From contig PMTB01000251.1 in NCBI GenBank assembly GCA_003167475.1, forward strand, positions 1-13,684: a stretch of DNA of 13,684 nucleotides, written 5' to 3'. Origin of the DNA: a candidate division FCPU426 bacterium (GTDB lineage: Bacteria > Oederibacteriota > PGYV01 > Palsa-1178). Both the position numbers and the translations under genes were made by a program. Below the pieces are notes generated by a model, which worked only from the letters and a program-made list of their open reading frames with translations, ran no database searches and had not been told where the DNA came from. This document shows, piece after piece, positions 1-6,444 of this stretch. Position 1 is the stretch's first letter. Each line of letters starts with the position of its first letter.

Positions 1-337
1 GCTCATGAAGCTTATAGCGCTCCTGAAGGAAAGCGGCTTCTCGGCGGGCGAGGAGGAAACAAACCTGCACCTGAAACTGGCCTTTCCTTTCGCCACATTT
101 ATTTTCGCGCTCCTCGGGATCTCCATACCGTTCATGTTTTCAACAACAAGGAATTTCCTCAATGCCGCGCTGGGTTTCATAACGACGATCGTGATATCAT
201 TTTTTTATATGGGCTTCGTTACGATAGCGTTGTCCCTGGGAAAAGTGGCCGCCATGCCCCCCATACTGGCCGCCTGGATGGCTAACATATTCTTCCTGTT
301 TGTCGGCCTTGGTGTTTTGATGAAAGTAAAAAGGTGA
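1..337 (+). CDS. LptF/LptG-family LPS export permease, C-terminal part (partial)
   Basis: The reading frame is open to the left edge, so the gene begins outside the window and the first visible Met is probably internal. What remains, about 111 residues, matches the C-terminal part of the LptF/LptG (YjgP/YjgQ) permeases. A soluble lead-in ending HLKLAFPFA is followed by three hydrophobic segments, and the motif PPILAAWMANIFF lies in the last one, as in this family. These permeases are the inner-membrane part of the LptB2FG transporter, which extracts lipopolysaccharide and feeds it to the periplasmic Lpt bridge. LptF and LptG cannot be told apart from this fragment. It ends with TGA and converges on the minus-strand division operon. 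The family call is firm; the paralog is open. Confidence 0.85.
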   Translation, partial: LMKLIALLKESGFSAGEEETNLHLKLAFPFATFIFALLGISIPFMFSTTRNFLNAALGFITTIVISFFYMGFVTIALSLGKVAAMPPILAAWMANIFFLFVGLGVLMKVKR

Positions 338-390
338 TTTTACAGCCGAATTGTCGGAAGCTTACCCCTTAAATCCATGTAGTTCTTTAT

Positions 391-490
391 CGTGTCCGGT
401 GTTGACAAATTTTGACCCGGACCTTTGCGCGATACCCCTTTCTAATACAAGCGCAAAATTCCGGGGCGAAATTTGTCAGCACCGGACACG
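391..490. repeat. 100-bp imperfect palindrome (REP/MITE-like element) between convergent genes
   Basis: Arms 391-430 and 451-490 are reverse complements at 35 of 40 positions, with a 20-nt loop at 431-450. The outer 22 bp (391-412 against 469-490) differ at one position only, and that pair would be a G-T wobble in RNA. The outer end reads CGTGTCCGGTG. It lies in the 181-bp gap (338-518) between the permease stop and the EnvC-like stop, and nothing else was recognised in that gap. No T-run follows either arm, so it is not a classical intrinsic terminator, although such a long hairpin could stop or stabilise both convergent transcripts. I infer a non-autonomous mobile or REP-type repeat from its size, symmetry and position; copies elsewhere cannot be seen here. 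Confidence 0.75.
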
Positions 491-518
491 ACTTAACATA
501 AGGCTCTCCGAATGCCGC

Positions 519-1727
519 CTATCTTCTCTTCAGGTACTTCTGCGGGTCCACCGGCGTGCCTTTGTTCCTAAGCTCAAAATACAGTTCATTGCCGTAAAAT
601 GATTCCGTGTCGCCCACTTTCCCTATCACCTGCTTTATCCCAACTTTCGTGCCTTTTGCCGCCGTAATATCGGATAAGTGCGCGTAAACCGAGTAGTATC
701 CCCCGCCGTGAAATATAACGATCATCTTGCCGTAGCCTTCGAACCAGTCAGCGTACTTTACAACGCCTGAAAATATGGAATATACCGGCGCGCCGTAACG
801 CTCGCTTATGTGCAGGCCGCGGTTTTCAACGATAGTTTTGAACTGCGGGTGCTTATATTTCCCGAACTTCGCAAGTATGTACCCTGAGTCCACTGGCCAA
901 GGGAATTTCCCCCTGTTGAGCGAAAAAGCTTCGGCGGCGTCCTTGTCGGATAGTTCAACTTCGGCTTCCATGGTGTCGAGCAGTTTGGTGAGTTTTCTCG
1001 CGGACAATTCAAGTTCCTTTATCATTTTATTGCGTTCTTTTATATTTGTCTGTATGCCCTTAAGCACGGCGTGTTTTTCCCACGACTCGTTCCTGAAGCG
1101 TTTCCACTGGTCTTCCTTGTCCTTTTTTACGCTGTCAAGCTCGCCTTTATAGTCCACAATGGCGGACTTATCGGAACTAAGCTTTTCCATGAGCATCATA
1201 TACTGTTCCACCGCTTCCGCGTTTTTCCTGGAAAGTATCTTTACAAACTTATACCTTTTTATGAAGTCCGATATCCCGCCGGACCGGAAAAGGAACTTTA
1301 TATAGGTCTTATCCTGTTTTTCATACTGGCGCCTTAAGGCCTCCATAACGGCTTTTTCCTTGATTTTTTTCAGGGCCTCAGTTTCCCTTATCCTGGAGTC
1401 CAGGTCGCTGATGCCGGACTGAAGTACGCCAATATTATTATTATACACCGCGAGCTCTTTACGGGTGACATCAAGCTCGCGTTCGAGCCTTTGTATGTAT
1501 TTTGTCGTTGCTTTTTCGCGGGTCTTTTCCCTGAGGATATCGGCGCGCTGCAATTCTATCGCGGCTTTTATGGAATTAAGGTCGTTTTTTGTCTTATCGA
1601 GGTTTGATTTATAATCCCTGACTTCCTCTTTTATCTCCACAGCAAACAAGCGGCAGCAGCCGCTTGTTTGCTGAAATAGAAAAATCACTGTAAAGATCAG
1701 GAAAAAATTAGCAAACCTGTATTTCAC
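519..1727 (-). CDS. envC: EnvC-like murein hydrolase activator (coiled coil + degenerate M23/LytM domain)
   Basis: This 402-residue exported protein has an N-terminal hydrophobic signal (about 1-30) and a long charged alpha-helical/coiled-coil region (about 31-265). A LytM/M23-type domain follows (about 275-398). The zinc-binding residues of active M23 enzymes appear to be lost: the HxGxD position reads N302-R-G-L-H306 and the HxH position reads E381-L-Y383. E. coli EnvC has a similarly degenerate domain and works by activating periplasmic amidases. The inferred role is therefore activation of septal peptidoglycan hydrolases, recruited through the FtsX periplasmic loop. The start is GTG, overlapping the ftsX stop as GTGA, with GGGGAG upstream. 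Direct linkage to ftsE-ftsX supports the call. A still-active peptidase is less likely given the missing ligands. Confidence 0.86.
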   Translation of the reverse strand: MKYRFANFFLIFTVIFLFQQTSGCCRLFAVEIKEEVRDYKSNLDKTKNDLNSIKAAIELQRADILREKTREKATTKYIQRLERELDVTRKELAVYNNNIGVLQSGISDLDSRIRETEALKKIKEKAVMEALRRQYEKQDKTYIKFLFRSGGISDFIKRYKFVKILSRKNAEAVEQYMMLMEKLSSDKSAIVDYKGELDSVKKDKEDQWKRFRNESWEKHAVLKGIQTNIKERNKMIKELELSARKLTKLLDTMEAEVELSDKDAAEAFSLNRGKFPWPVDSGYILAKFGKYKHPQFKTIVENRGLHISERYGAPVYSIFSGVVKYADWFEGYGKMIVIFHGGGYYSVYAHLSDITAAKGTKVGIKQVIGKVGDTESFYGNELYFELRNKGTPVDPQKYLKRR

Positions 1728-2602
1728 CTAAACAATCTCCCCTGGGCGAATATGGCCCCGGTAAATCCAAGCAAAGTGCCGGTGCCTATCGAAGCCAACA
1801 TGAATTTTATGTTGAAAAAATCCGGCGAAAAAAGATAAAATTCCGCGAGATCTATGCCTGTTTCCTTCCTGACCTGGGTGATGAGTATGGTAACGACCCC
1901 GTATACCAGGCCCCAGCCAATCAAACCGCCTATGAACCCGTGCACTATCCCTTCGGCGATAAACGGCATGCGGATGAAAGATTCCGACGCTCCGATCATC
2001 CTGAATATATATATATCCTGCCGCCTGGCGTAAACCGTAAGCTTTATTATATTGGATACCACAAGCAGCGCGGATACGATGAAAATAATACCGGCCGCCC
2101 CGGCGATCATTTTCACGACATTAATGATATTTATCAGGTTGTCTATCTCGCTCCCGCCGTACTGTATGTCCTCGACGCCTTCCTTGGAATCAAAAAACTT
2201 GACTATTTTATTGATATTATCCTTTGAATACTCCTTAAGTTTCACGTTAATGGAGTCCGGAAGGGGATTGCCGTCAAAGGTTTTCATAATGCCGGCGATA
2301 TCGGGGTCCTTTAAAAATTCGGTGTAAGCGTCCTCTTTTGAGGTGAAGACTATATCGGCAACGGCTGGCAGCGTCTTCGCTTCGGTTATTATATTGTCTA
2401 TTTTTTCCTTTTCAAGGCCGTCGTGAAGGAAAACCACGACTTCCACCTTCTGCTGCACCCTTTTCACGGTGTAAGCTATGGACTCATTTATAAGGTAATA
2501 CCCGCCGAGGGCGGTGACCGCGAGTACGATGGTCCCGATGGAAATCAGGCTCATAAAGCCGCTGCGCCTGAAATTAAGGAAGACCTCTTTGAGCCACCTC
2601 AT
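1724..2602 (-). CDS. ftsX: Cell division protein FtsX
   Basis: FtsX is the membrane subunit of the FtsEX complex, an ABC-transporter-like machine that turns cytoplasmic ATP hydrolysis into activation of periplasmic cell-wall hydrolases. The 292-residue product has the family layout: a first membrane segment (about 18-38), a large periplasmic loop (about 45-160) carrying NPLPDS at 112-117, then three more segments (about 163-187, 215-240 and 265-286). The cytoplasmic stretch YARRQDIYIFRMIGAS (191-206) matches the conserved FtsX loop that contacts FtsE. The start overlaps the ftsE stop by four bases (ATGA) and the stop overlaps the EnvC-like start. The three are thus probably translated as a coupled set, which matches their expected physical partnership. 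Confidence 0.93.
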   Translation of the reverse strand: MRWLKEVFLNFRRSGFMSLISIGTIVLAVTALGGYYLINESIAYTVKRVQQKVEVVVFLHDGLEKEKIDNIITEAKTLPAVADIVFTSKEDAYTEFLKDPDIAGIMKTFDGNPLPDSINVKLKEYSKDNINKIVKFFDSKEGVEDIQYGGSEIDNLINIINVVKMIAGAAGIIFIVSALLVVSNIIKLTVYARRQDIYIFRMIGASESFIRMPFIAEGIVHGFIGGLIGWGLVYGVVTILITQVRKETGIDLAEFYLFSPDFFNIKFMLASIGTGTLLGFTGAIFAQGRLFR

Positions 2603-3255
2603 GAGAGCACAACCTTTCCAGACTCAAGCCTGATCACCCTTTTTGCCATCCTGGACGTGATCTCCTTATTATGGGAGGCTATCATTATGGTCGTGCCTTT
2701 GCTGTTTAGTTCCCCGAACATATTCATTATCTGCCACGAACTTTCCTCGTCCAGGTTGCCGGTCGGTTCGTCCGCCATGATGAACGGAGGGTTGAGTATG
2801 GTGGCCCGCGCTATCGCGGTTTTTTGTTTTTCACCGCCTGATAAGTGCCATGGGTTCAAGTCCGCCTTGCCGCCCAGCCCGATCTTTTCAATGGCTTCAT
2901 GCACTGTTTTTTTTATGAACTCCTGCGGCGCGCCCGTTATCGTCAGCGGAAGCGCGATATTTTCAAATATCGAGCGGTCAAAAAGCAGTTTAAAATCCTG
3001 AAAAACAAACCCGATACGCCTTCTGTAAAAAGGTATTTTGCGTTTTGCCAGATGGAATATATCCGTGTTTTCCACAAATATTGTACCCATGTCCGCGGTT
3101 TCTTCCCTGTAGAGCATGTTAAACACAGTTGTTTTCCCGGCACCCGAAGGACCGGTCAGAAAAACAAATTCGCCTTTTTCTATGGAAAATGTGACATCAT
3201 CAAGGGCTTTGATGTCCTTTTCGAAAACTTTGTAGACGTGGTTGAATTTTATCAT
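2599..3255 (-). CDS. ftsE: Cell division ATP-binding protein FtsE
   Basis: This is the ATPase subunit of FtsEX, 218 residues, the usual FtsE length. Visible ABC motifs are Walker A GPSGAGKTT (35-43), a Q-loop at Q86 (FQDFK), signature LSGGEKQ (138-144), Walker B IMADEPTG (159-166) and H-loop H195 (ASHNKE). The ATG at 3253-3255 is chosen because AAAGGTG (3263-3269) lies seven bases upstream and the FtsE family begins right there (MIKFNHVYKVF). A longer frame reaching 3336 would translate a tandem-repeat hairpin and is rejected. It overlaps ftsX by four bases. An 86-bp leader containing a palindrome separates it from the beta-CASP gene, so it may be partly uncoupled from that gene. Confidence 0.94.
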   Translation of the reverse strand: MIKFNHVYKVFEKDIKALDDVTFSIEKGEFVFLTGPSGAGKTTVFNMLYREETADMGTIFVENTDIFHLAKRKIPFYRRRIGFVFQDFKLLFDRSIFENIALPLTITGAPQEFIKKTVHEAIEKIGLGGKADLNPWHLSGGEKQKTAIARATILNPPFIMADEPTGNLDEESSWQIMNMFGELNSKGTTIMIASHNKEITSRMAKRVIRLESGKVVLS

Positions 3256-3262
3256 TTTTACA

Positions 3263-3269
3263 CACCTTT
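3263..3269 (-). promoter_or_regulatory. Ribosome binding site of ftsE
   Basis: AAAGGTG on the minus strand lies seven bases before the ATG at 3253-3255. It decides the FtsE start against the longer open frame that runs through the heptamer repeat. Confidence 0.7.
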
Positions 3270-3272
3270 GGC

Positions 3273-3335
3273 TGTTCTGTGTTCTGTGTTCTGTGTTTGC
3301 CGTGTATTCGAACAGAGAACACAGAACACAGAACA
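3273..3335. repeat. Inverted array of the heptamer TTCTGTG in the ftsE leader
   Basis: Perfect 20-bp arms, 3273-3292 and 3316-3335, face each other across a 23-bp centre. Each arm is made of tandem copies of the heptamer TTCTGTG (about three on the left, and the complement on the right). The centre can pair a little further (TGTTTG with CGAACA, one wobble). In the minus-strand transcript this gives a strong hairpin between the beta-CASP stop (3342) and the ftsE ribosome binding site (3263-3269). No T-run follows, so it is not a standard terminator. It may be a dispersed short palindromic repeat, or an RNA-processing or translation-control element; the sequence alone does not decide. Confidence 0.75.
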
Positions 3336-3341
3336 ATAGAA

Positions 3342-4748
3342 CTATAAAACCACTTCTTCTCCCGGCCCCGGATTATCCACGTTTTCCATCCCGCACACGT
3401 GAAGGGCGTTTATCAGTTCTTCCTGCTGTCCCTCCTCGCCATGGACAAGGAAAACCTTTTTAAGCCGGCCTTCGCTCATTTTTGCCGTGGCCTGGATGAA
3501 CTTTATCAGTTCTTTTTGTCCGGCATGGCCGGAGAACTCGTTTATTACGGTTACCTGCGCCGCCACATTATAGGAGTCCCCAAATATCTGCACCTGTTTT
3601 TCGCCTTCCACAAGCCGCCTTCCCAGGGTGTTAATCGCCTGGTATCCCACGATGAGTATGGAATTTTTAGGGTTCCCGATATTATTTTTTAAGTGGTGGA
3701 GTATCCTGCCCGCCTCGCACATCCCGGTAGCCGACAATATTATGCACGGTTTCTCGTAGTCGTTTATGGCCTTCGAGTCATCCACGCTCTGAGTGTATTT
3801 TACCAGGTCCAGGTGAAAAGGGTCGTTATTGTCCGCTATGAACCTTAGCATATCCTTGTCAAAACACTCCGCGTGCCTGTTAAAGACCTCGGTTACTTTT
3901 ACGGTCAACGGCGAATCCACAAAGACAGGCATGGGCGGTATCTTGCCCGAAAGAAAGAGCTTGTTCAATACGTAAAGCACCTCCTGCGCGCGCTCAACCG
4001 CGAAGACCGGTATTATTATCTTGCCGCCCCTGTTATAGGCATCGGTTACAAGCCCTACAAGCTTTGTGTAAGCGGTTGCGATCGGCTTATGGTCCCGGCC
4101 GCCGTACGTTGATTCAATCACAAGGTAGTCCACATCCCTTATCTGGTCAGGGTCGGCGAGTATCGGCAGGCTCTTACGGCCGAGGTCGCCTGTAAACCCT
4201 ATCTTTATTTCCCTGTCTTTTTCCTGGAACTTCACAACCGCCATGGTGGAGCCGAGTATATGCCCCGCGTTAAGCAGGTATGCCGTCACATCCTCCCTGA
4301 AAGATATCTTCTCGCCGAGATTTTTGGTGACAAAATAGTTCAGCGACGCTTCGGCTTCATCTATGCTGTACAGCGGCTCAAAAAGGGTCTTACCCTGTTT
4401 TAACCTTTTCTTATTCACATACTCCAAATCCTTCTGCTGGACATAAGCGGAATCCGGGAGCATCAGCTCGCACAGGTCTTTTGTGGCATGGGAGCAGTAA
4501 ACATTTCCCTTAAAACCCTGGTTTATAAGAGTGGGGATATTGCCGCTGTGGTCTATATGGGCATGCGTGAGTATCATGGCGTTGATGCCCGTCGCCGGGA
4601 AAGCAATGTTCCTGTTCCTGTCATATGACTCTTTCCTTTTACCCTGTATCATGCCGCAGTCGATCAGAAGCCTGTAGCCGTCCTTTTCAACCACATGCAT
4701 TGAACCGGTAACTTCCCTTGCCGCGCCGAAAAACTGTAGTTTAGTCAA
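3342..4748 (-). CDS. MBL-fold beta-CASP ribonuclease / RNA-processing exonuclease
   Basis: This 468-residue cytoplasmic protein has a metallo-beta-lactamase domain with an inserted beta-CASP domain. Metal-site motifs are visible: THAHIDHSG (61-69, ligands H62, H64, D66, H67), H163 in AGHILGS, D188 in FTGDLGR, and H436 in LVHGEE. Beta-CASP markers are ESTYGGRDH (212-220) and the conserved FSGHAG (405-410) near the C-terminal RNA-binding (RMMBL-like) part. It resembles the bacterial YsgA/CPSF73-like group rather than RNase J, and probably cleaves RNA. The start is TTG at 4746-4748, with CGGAGG six bases upstream. Its start lies 14 bp after the phosphofructokinase stop, so the two are probably co-transcribed. 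The catalytic family is clear; the RNA substrate is unknown. Confidence 0.88.
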   Translation of the reverse strand: MTKLQFFGAAREVTGSMHVVEKDGYRLLIDCGMIQGKRKESYDRNRNIAFPATGINAMILTHAHIDHSGNIPTLINQGFKGNVYCSHATKDLCELMLPDSAYVQQKDLEYVNKKRLKQGKTLFEPLYSIDEAEASLNYFVTKNLGEKISFREDVTAYLLNAGHILGSTMAVVKFQEKDREIKIGFTGDLGRKSLPILADPDQIRDVDYLVIESTYGGRDHKPIATAYTKLVGLVTDAYNRGGKIIIPVFAVERAQEVLYVLNKLFLSGKIPPMPVFVDSPLTVKVTEVFNRHAECFDKDMLRFIADNNDPFHLDLVKYTQSVDDSKAINDYEKPCIILSATGMCEAGRILHHLKNNIGNPKNSILIVGYQAINTLGRRLVEGEKQVQIFGDSYNVAAQVTVINEFSGHAGQKELIKFIQATAKMSEGRLKKVFLVHGEEGQQEELINALHVCGMENVDNPGPGEEVVL

Positions 4749-4754
4749 AAAAAA

Positions 4755-4760
4755 CCTCCG
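4755..4760 (-). promoter_or_regulatory. Ribosome binding site supporting a TTG start (beta-CASP gene)
   Basis: CGGAGG on the minus strand is followed by six T residues and then TTG. No ATG or GTG lies in a better position, and the protein family starts here (MTKLQFFGAAREVTGS), so TTG initiation is well supported. Confidence 0.75.
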
Positions 4761-4762
4761 GT

Positions 4763-5737
4763 TTAAAGTGAAAAAACCTTGTTCATATTATATTCGGCAG
4801 AATCTATGGCCCGTTCCCTGCCTAAAACGCTTTTCATTTCCATGACCTTAACCTTATTGGCCTGAATGCCTACCATCATGCTTTGTTTCTTTTTAAGCTT
4901 CATCAGGCATTTTACCGCCTCGTACCCGAATGTCAACGCGAGTTTTCTGGACATGGCCGTAGGAGAGCCTCCGCGCTGTATATAACCCAGGACAGTGTAC
5001 CGGGTTTCCATCCCTGTCGCCATTTCGATCTTTTTTGCGAAATCGCTTGAACGGCCGACGCCTTCGGCCATAACAATGATCGAGCTGTTCTTTCCGCGCC
5101 TTATCCCGTTGTTCAGGGCTTCGGCTATTTTCTTCATGTTCAGGTCGCGTTTAAATTCCGGTATCAATATAAGCTCGGCGCCGCCTGTTAATCCCACTTC
5201 CAGCGCCACAAATCCGTGTTCCCTTCCCATAACTTCCACTATAAATATACGCTGGTGCGACGCGGCGGTATCCCTTATCTTATCTATGGCGTCCAACCCG
5301 ACGTTGACGGCGGAATCAAACCCTATGGTATAATCCGTGCCGTAAACATCGTTGTCTATCGACGCGGGAATAAAGCACGAAGGTATGCCTGTTTCTTTTG
5401 TTATGCAATACAGACCCTGGCGCGAGCCGTCCCCGCCTATTGATATGAGCCCGTCGATTTTGCGGTCCTTTAAGTACGCGTAAGCGATCTTTCTTACTTC
5501 CTTTTTATGAAAATCCTTTGAACGCACGGTGTGAAGTATGGTGCCGCCGCGGTTTATAATACCGCCGACCGAGGCCATGTCCATACCGATGAACTGGTTA
5601 TGCAGAAGCCCGTGAAGGCCTTCAAGTATGCCCATGACCTCAAGGCCGCTGCTTATCGCCGTTCTTACCACAGCCCTTATAGCCGCGTTCATTCCAGAGG
5701 CATCCCCGCCTGTGGTCATTACAGCTATTTTTTTCAT
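4763..5737 (-). CDS. pfkA: 6-phosphofructokinase (ATP-type residues)
   Basis: This catalyses the phosphorylation of fructose 6-phosphate to fructose 1,6-bisphosphate, the committed step of glycolysis. The product is 324 residues, close to E. coli PfkA (320). Visible motifs are the phosphate loop GGDASGMN (10-17, usually GGDAPGMN), IGGDGS (100-105), PASIDND (124-130, usually PGTIDND) with the catalytic Asp, SHQRIFIVEVMGR (160-172), MAEGVG (223-228) and GYIQRGGSP (251-259). D103-G104, and the small residue rather than Lys before SIDND, indicate ATP rather than pyrophosphate as phosphoryl donor. The ATG at 5735-5737 is preferred over an upstream TTG (5753-5755), which overlaps the GGAGG site itself. 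It is the first gene of the group leading into ftsEX-envC. Confidence 0.92.
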   Translation of the reverse strand: MKKIAVMTTGGDASGMNAAIRAVVRTAISSGLEVMGILEGLHGLLHNQFIGMDMASVGGIINRGGTILHTVRSKDFHKKEVRKIAYAYLKDRKIDGLISIGGDGSRQGLYCITKETGIPSCFIPASIDNDVYGTDYTIGFDSAVNVGLDAIDKIRDTAASHQRIFIVEVMGREHGFVALEVGLTGGAELILIPEFKRDLNMKKIAEALNNGIRRGKNSSIIVMAEGVGRSSDFAKKIEMATGMETRYTVLGYIQRGGSPTAMSRKLALTFGYEAVKCLMKLKKKQSMMVGIQANKVKVMEMKSVLGRERAIDSAEYNMNKVFSL

Positions 5738-5748
5738 GCCAAATAGAG

Positions 5749-5753
5749 CCTCC
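5749..5753 (-). promoter_or_regulatory. Ribosome binding site of the phosphofructokinase gene
   Basis: GGAGG on the minus strand lies 11 bases before the ATG at 5735-5737, a slightly long spacing. It overlaps the alternative TTG start, which argues for the ATG. Confidence 0.6.
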
Positions 5754-5805
5754 AATATTTATAATAAGTCCTTTTCGCGCGCAAAGCGCATAAAGATATG
5801 ACAAT

Positions 5806-5835
5806 ATTTTAAGACAGGAAAATGGACTCTGTAAA
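5806..5835 (-). promoter_or_regulatory. Candidate sigma-70-type promoter for the phosphofructokinase to envC group
   Basis: On the minus strand TTTACA (5830-5835) and TAAAAT (5806-5811) are separated by 18 bases; each differs from the consensus hexamer at one position. They sit in the AT-rich 130-bp gap before the phosphofructokinase ATG, which would give a leader of about 60 bases. This is the longest clearly gene-free gap within the minus-strand genes, so a promoter here is plausible. The housekeeping sigma preference of this organism is unknown. Confidence 0.4.
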
Positions 5836-5867
5836 AGGGTTAACAATAAATAACAGTTAAAATATAA

Positions 5868-6431
5868 TCAGATGCTTTTTTGTTTGATCGAAGACTTCCA
5901 TATCTTTACCTTAAGCATTTCCTCGTCGCGCGTTTCCCAGTAAAACGAGGAATCAACGACCTCAAGGTCGCCCACATACCTCTTCTTGACGTAATCAAGG
6001 AGTTTAACCACCTGGGAATGATATTCCGCGGAGGCGGTATAAAGCTTAATATACGGATAATAAAGGAATTCATATTTCTTTACTGTCAATTTTTTATGCA
6101 GCCCTGATGTGTCGGTCGCTAAAAAAGCAATTGTGGCCAGCCTGCAGGATTTGTCAAAAGTAAACCGTATCGGGTCGCAATCAGGTCTTATTTTTATGGC
6201 GATACCTTCCAGGAACACTTCCGAGGAACTTAAAGTCTGCGTTTCCATTGCGTCAAAGTCCCTTAATGGATCCCCGCCGGACTGGGCCGGCCTTAAGGTC
6301 ATGGTATTGAAATTTTCCTTTATAACGGAATATTCCCAGCCTGATATCCTGCAGATATCGGTAAATTCATCGGTAAGCTGCCCTATCATGTCCCTTGACT
6401 GCAAAGTTCCGCTGTATTTTAGGTATATCAT
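5868..6431 (-). CDS. Hypothetical protein, last gene of the exbB-exbD-tonB group
   Basis: I do not recognise this 187-residue protein. It has no signal peptide and no obvious membrane segment, so it is probably cytoplasmic. The N-terminus (MIYLKYSGTLQSRDM) reads as a strand followed by an amphipathic helix. The middle holds FLEGIAIKIRPDCDPIRFTF (about 73-92), which looks like beta structure, and the Tyr-rich stretch KKYEFLYYPYIKLY (about 118-131) precedes a helical segment. The C-terminus is basic. The start ATG has GAGGG six bases upstream and lies 13 bp after the stop of the FlgD/OmpA-like gene, so it is very likely co-transcribed with the envelope-energising cluster. A regulatory or assembly role for that cluster is only an inference from position. 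Confidence 0.8.
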   Translation of the reverse strand: MIYLKYSGTLQSRDMIGQLTDEFTDICRISGWEYSVIKENFNTMTLRPAQSGGDPLRDFDAMETQTLSSSEVFLEGIAIKIRPDCDPIRFTFDKSCRLATIAFLATDTSGLHKKLTVKKYEFLYYPYIKLYTASAEYHSQVVKLLDYVKKRYVGDLEVVDSSFYWETRDEEMLKVKIWKSSIKQKSI

Positions 6432-6444
6432 ATAGAGCCCTCTT

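Noticed and set aside
351..602. An 83-codon + strand frame through the 391-490 palindrome
   Set aside because: It runs through an inverted repeat into the 3' end of the EnvC-like gene; composition and lack of a ribosome site argue against a gene.
2423..3001. A 192-codon open frame on the + strand across ftsX and ftsE
   Set aside because: It is antisense to two firmly identified genes and shows no motif or ribosome binding site of its own.
3273..3335. Short tandem repeats as a CRISPR remnant
   Set aside because: The units are 7 bp with no spacers and form an inverted pair; no cas gene is nearby.
3256..3336. A 27-residue N-terminal extension of FtsE
   Set aside because: It would be translated from the heptamer hairpin, has no family support, and the internal ATG has a proper ribosome site.
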